Assembly: GCA_002189035.1 (NCBI GenBank)
Contig: NEEC01000139.1
Location: 1 to 21,373 of the forward strand
Length of the DNA: 21,373 nt
Source of the DNA: Utricularia gibba
Taxonomy: Eukaryota > Streptophyta > Magnoliopsida > Lamiales > Lentibulariaceae
Direction of reading: 5' to 3'
Below, one piece after another: positions 20,345-21,373 of the stretch; within the stretch, counting starts at the first letter, position 1; each line of letters opens with the position of its first letter. Under the pieces are notes generated by a model. The model made no database searches. It was not told where the DNA came from and saw only the letters and a program-made list of their open reading frames with translations. Position numbers and translations under genes: made by a program.

Positions 20345-21186
20345 GTGACATCCCAATTTCAACAAATGCATCATGATTTTCGTCGAGTGGGCCCATGAGC
20401 CCGTCCGAACCCGGGGCCCGGGCCAAGGGCCCCTCGAGAGCGCCCGCCTCAATACGAGGAGGTGTTCCTTCAAAAACCATATACGCGTCTCGTCACAACC
20501 CAACGTTAATAAATGCATCACTTTTTTTGGCGCGCTACTGCTGACTTTGGGCCCGAGTTCGGCACGACCTCCGGCCGATCAGGGTGCCCCCCGAGAGCTC
20601 CTCCTTAAGTATAAAGTGTGTTGTTGAAAAAAAACCGTGTGCGGTTCTCGTGACATCCTAACTTCAACAAATGCATCACGATTTTCGTCGAGTCGGACGG
20701 GACCGGGCTCCCGGGGCCCGGACGAGGCGCAGCGCCCGCTCCCTCCCCCCAAAACTAGAAGTGTTTCCATGGAAAACCATTTAGGCGGCTCGTGACAACC
20801 CAAAGTTAATAAATGCATCACTTTCTTTGACGGGCTACAATGACTTTACGCTCGAGCCTGGTACGACGTATGGGAAGATTCGAGTCCCCCCCGAGAGCGT
20901 CTCCACAAGTATAAAGCGTGTTGTTGAAAAAACCGTGTTGGGTGCACGTGACATCCTAATTTCAACAAATGTGTCACGATTTTCGCCGAGTGGGACCAGA
21001 GTGGGCTCATCAGCCAGACCGAACCCGGGCCCAAGCCAAGGGCCCCTCGAGAGCGCCCCCCACAAAACTAGATGGTGTTCCACGAAAAAAAATTAGGCGG
21101 CTCGTGATAACCCAACGCTTAGAAATGCATCCCTTTTTTCGCCGGGCTAAAACTGACTTTGGGCTCATGCCCGGCGCGACCCCCAG
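20345..21186 (+). repeat. 150-bp monomer sub-array, units 9/10
   Basis: Same order as the reference, with the most substitutions: near 20553 in B1, 20760-20766 in A2, 20830 and 20886 in B2, and 21119 in B3. Confidence 0.88.
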
Positions 21187-21373
21187 CCCGTGTGCATACG
21201 CAGCAGCACCACGAGGCCACATGGGCTTGGTTAATGCCCGCGTGCTCGAGCAGCAGCCACAAGGCCATACGGCCGTGGAAAAAAAGAAAAACAACCATAA
21301 AATACAATAAGCCAAAAATAAAAAATAAAATTGATAAACCTTGGTTCGGTTCGGGCCCAATCAAACCCGTAGG
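20991..21373 (+). repeat. Macro-repeat unit 10 (partial, first 383 bp)
   Basis: This repeats the start of the unit: the end of the 150-bp sub-array to 21186, then the linker into the TTCGGG-rich segment, cut by the window end. Single-base differences from inner units occur near 21119 and in the last 40 bases (one C fewer near 21340, one A fewer near 21364). Confidence 0.95.

Larger units (their letters stand above)
18663..20990 (+). repeat. Macro-repeat unit 9 (2328 bp)
   Basis: Sub-array end to 18858, linker 18859-19167, foldback 19168-20064, exon-like segment 20089-20266, next sub-array from 20345. This is the most divergent complete unit. Its second half carries base substitutions not seen in inner units, near 20048 (A to G), 20093 (C to G), 20107 (C to T), 20553 (T to C), 20760-20766 (G/T rearranged) and 20830 (C to A). 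It also lost single bases near 19757, 19786 and 19858. The changes cluster toward the right end of the window. Confidence 0.96.
1..21373. repeat. Tandem array of a 2.33-kb macro-repeat (satellite-like), 9 full units plus a partial
   Basis: The same ordered block recurs head to tail with no interruption. Using the junction TTTTCGCCGAG|TGGGACCAGA as a phase mark, units begin at 1, 2323, 4656, 6990, 9326, 11661, 13997, 16331, 18663 and 20991. All units are in the same orientation. The phase is arbitrary because neither edge of the array lies inside the window. No reverse transcriptase, integrase, transposase, rRNA or tRNA sequence was recognised. Many short open frames exist, but they recur only because the repeat recurs, and their lengths change whenever a homopolymer changes. 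The best description is a complex satellite or macrosatellite of a plant nuclear genome. A concatemer of an extrachromosomal circle is an alternative that the sequence alone cannot exclude. Confidence 0.97.

Noticed and set aside
1-21373. LTR retrotransposon or pararetrovirus
   Set aside because: No reverse transcriptase, protease, integrase or coat motif in any frame, no primer-binding site or polypurine tract recognised, and no long terminal repeats bounding an internal region.

Overview
This window is plant-type nuclear repeat DNA, with no gene that I can support. The whole 21,373 bases are one head-to-tail tandem array of a macro-repeat of about 2.33 kb. There are nine complete units (2322, 2333, 2334, 2336, 2335, 2336, 2334, 2332 and 2328 bases when phased on window base 1) and a 383-base partial tenth unit. 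The units are nearly identical. In the stretches I compared by eye, the inner units differ mainly by homopolymer length plus two small non-homopolymer indels. The flowering-plant assignment is an inference from style: the GGTTCGG/CGGGTTGGG-type segment ending in CCCATCTCTA resembles plant hAT-type element ends, and the AT-rich foldback DNA and absence of any prokaryote-like coding fit. I cannot name a species.

Each unit has the same layout (unit 1 coordinates). (1) 1-192 is the end of a GC-rich sub-array of roughly 150-bp monomers. (2) 193-497 is a linker with an imperfect CAGCAG-containing duplication, an A-rich tract and a TTCGGG-rich segment ending CCCATCTCTA at 494. (3) 498-1394 is an AT-rich imperfect inverted repeat of about 0.9 kb. 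It has terminal arms of about 100 bp, then 62-bp subrepeats in tandem (six on the left, five in inverted orientation on the right), around a strong central hairpin at 910-1044. (4) 1395-1675 is a short single-copy-like segment with a splice-acceptor-like pyrimidine tract and a 58-codon open frame. (5) 1676-2520, crossing into unit 2, is the complete GC-rich sub-array: five full monomers and one truncated monomer, alternating between two subtypes (A-B-A-B-A-B').

The window therefore shows repeats at three levels: 62-bp and 150-bp tandem repeats, a foldback that inverts the 62-bp array, and amplification of the composite as a 2.33-kb satellite. Nothing shows that it is expressed. The most interesting possibilities are that a transcript through the foldback would form a long hairpin able to feed small-RNA production, and that the unit passed through a circular intermediate. 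Both are inferences. Differences between units, and shortened homopolymers, concentrate at the two ends of the window. That pattern suggests a contig whose ends are less well corrected, so the small differences should not be over-read.
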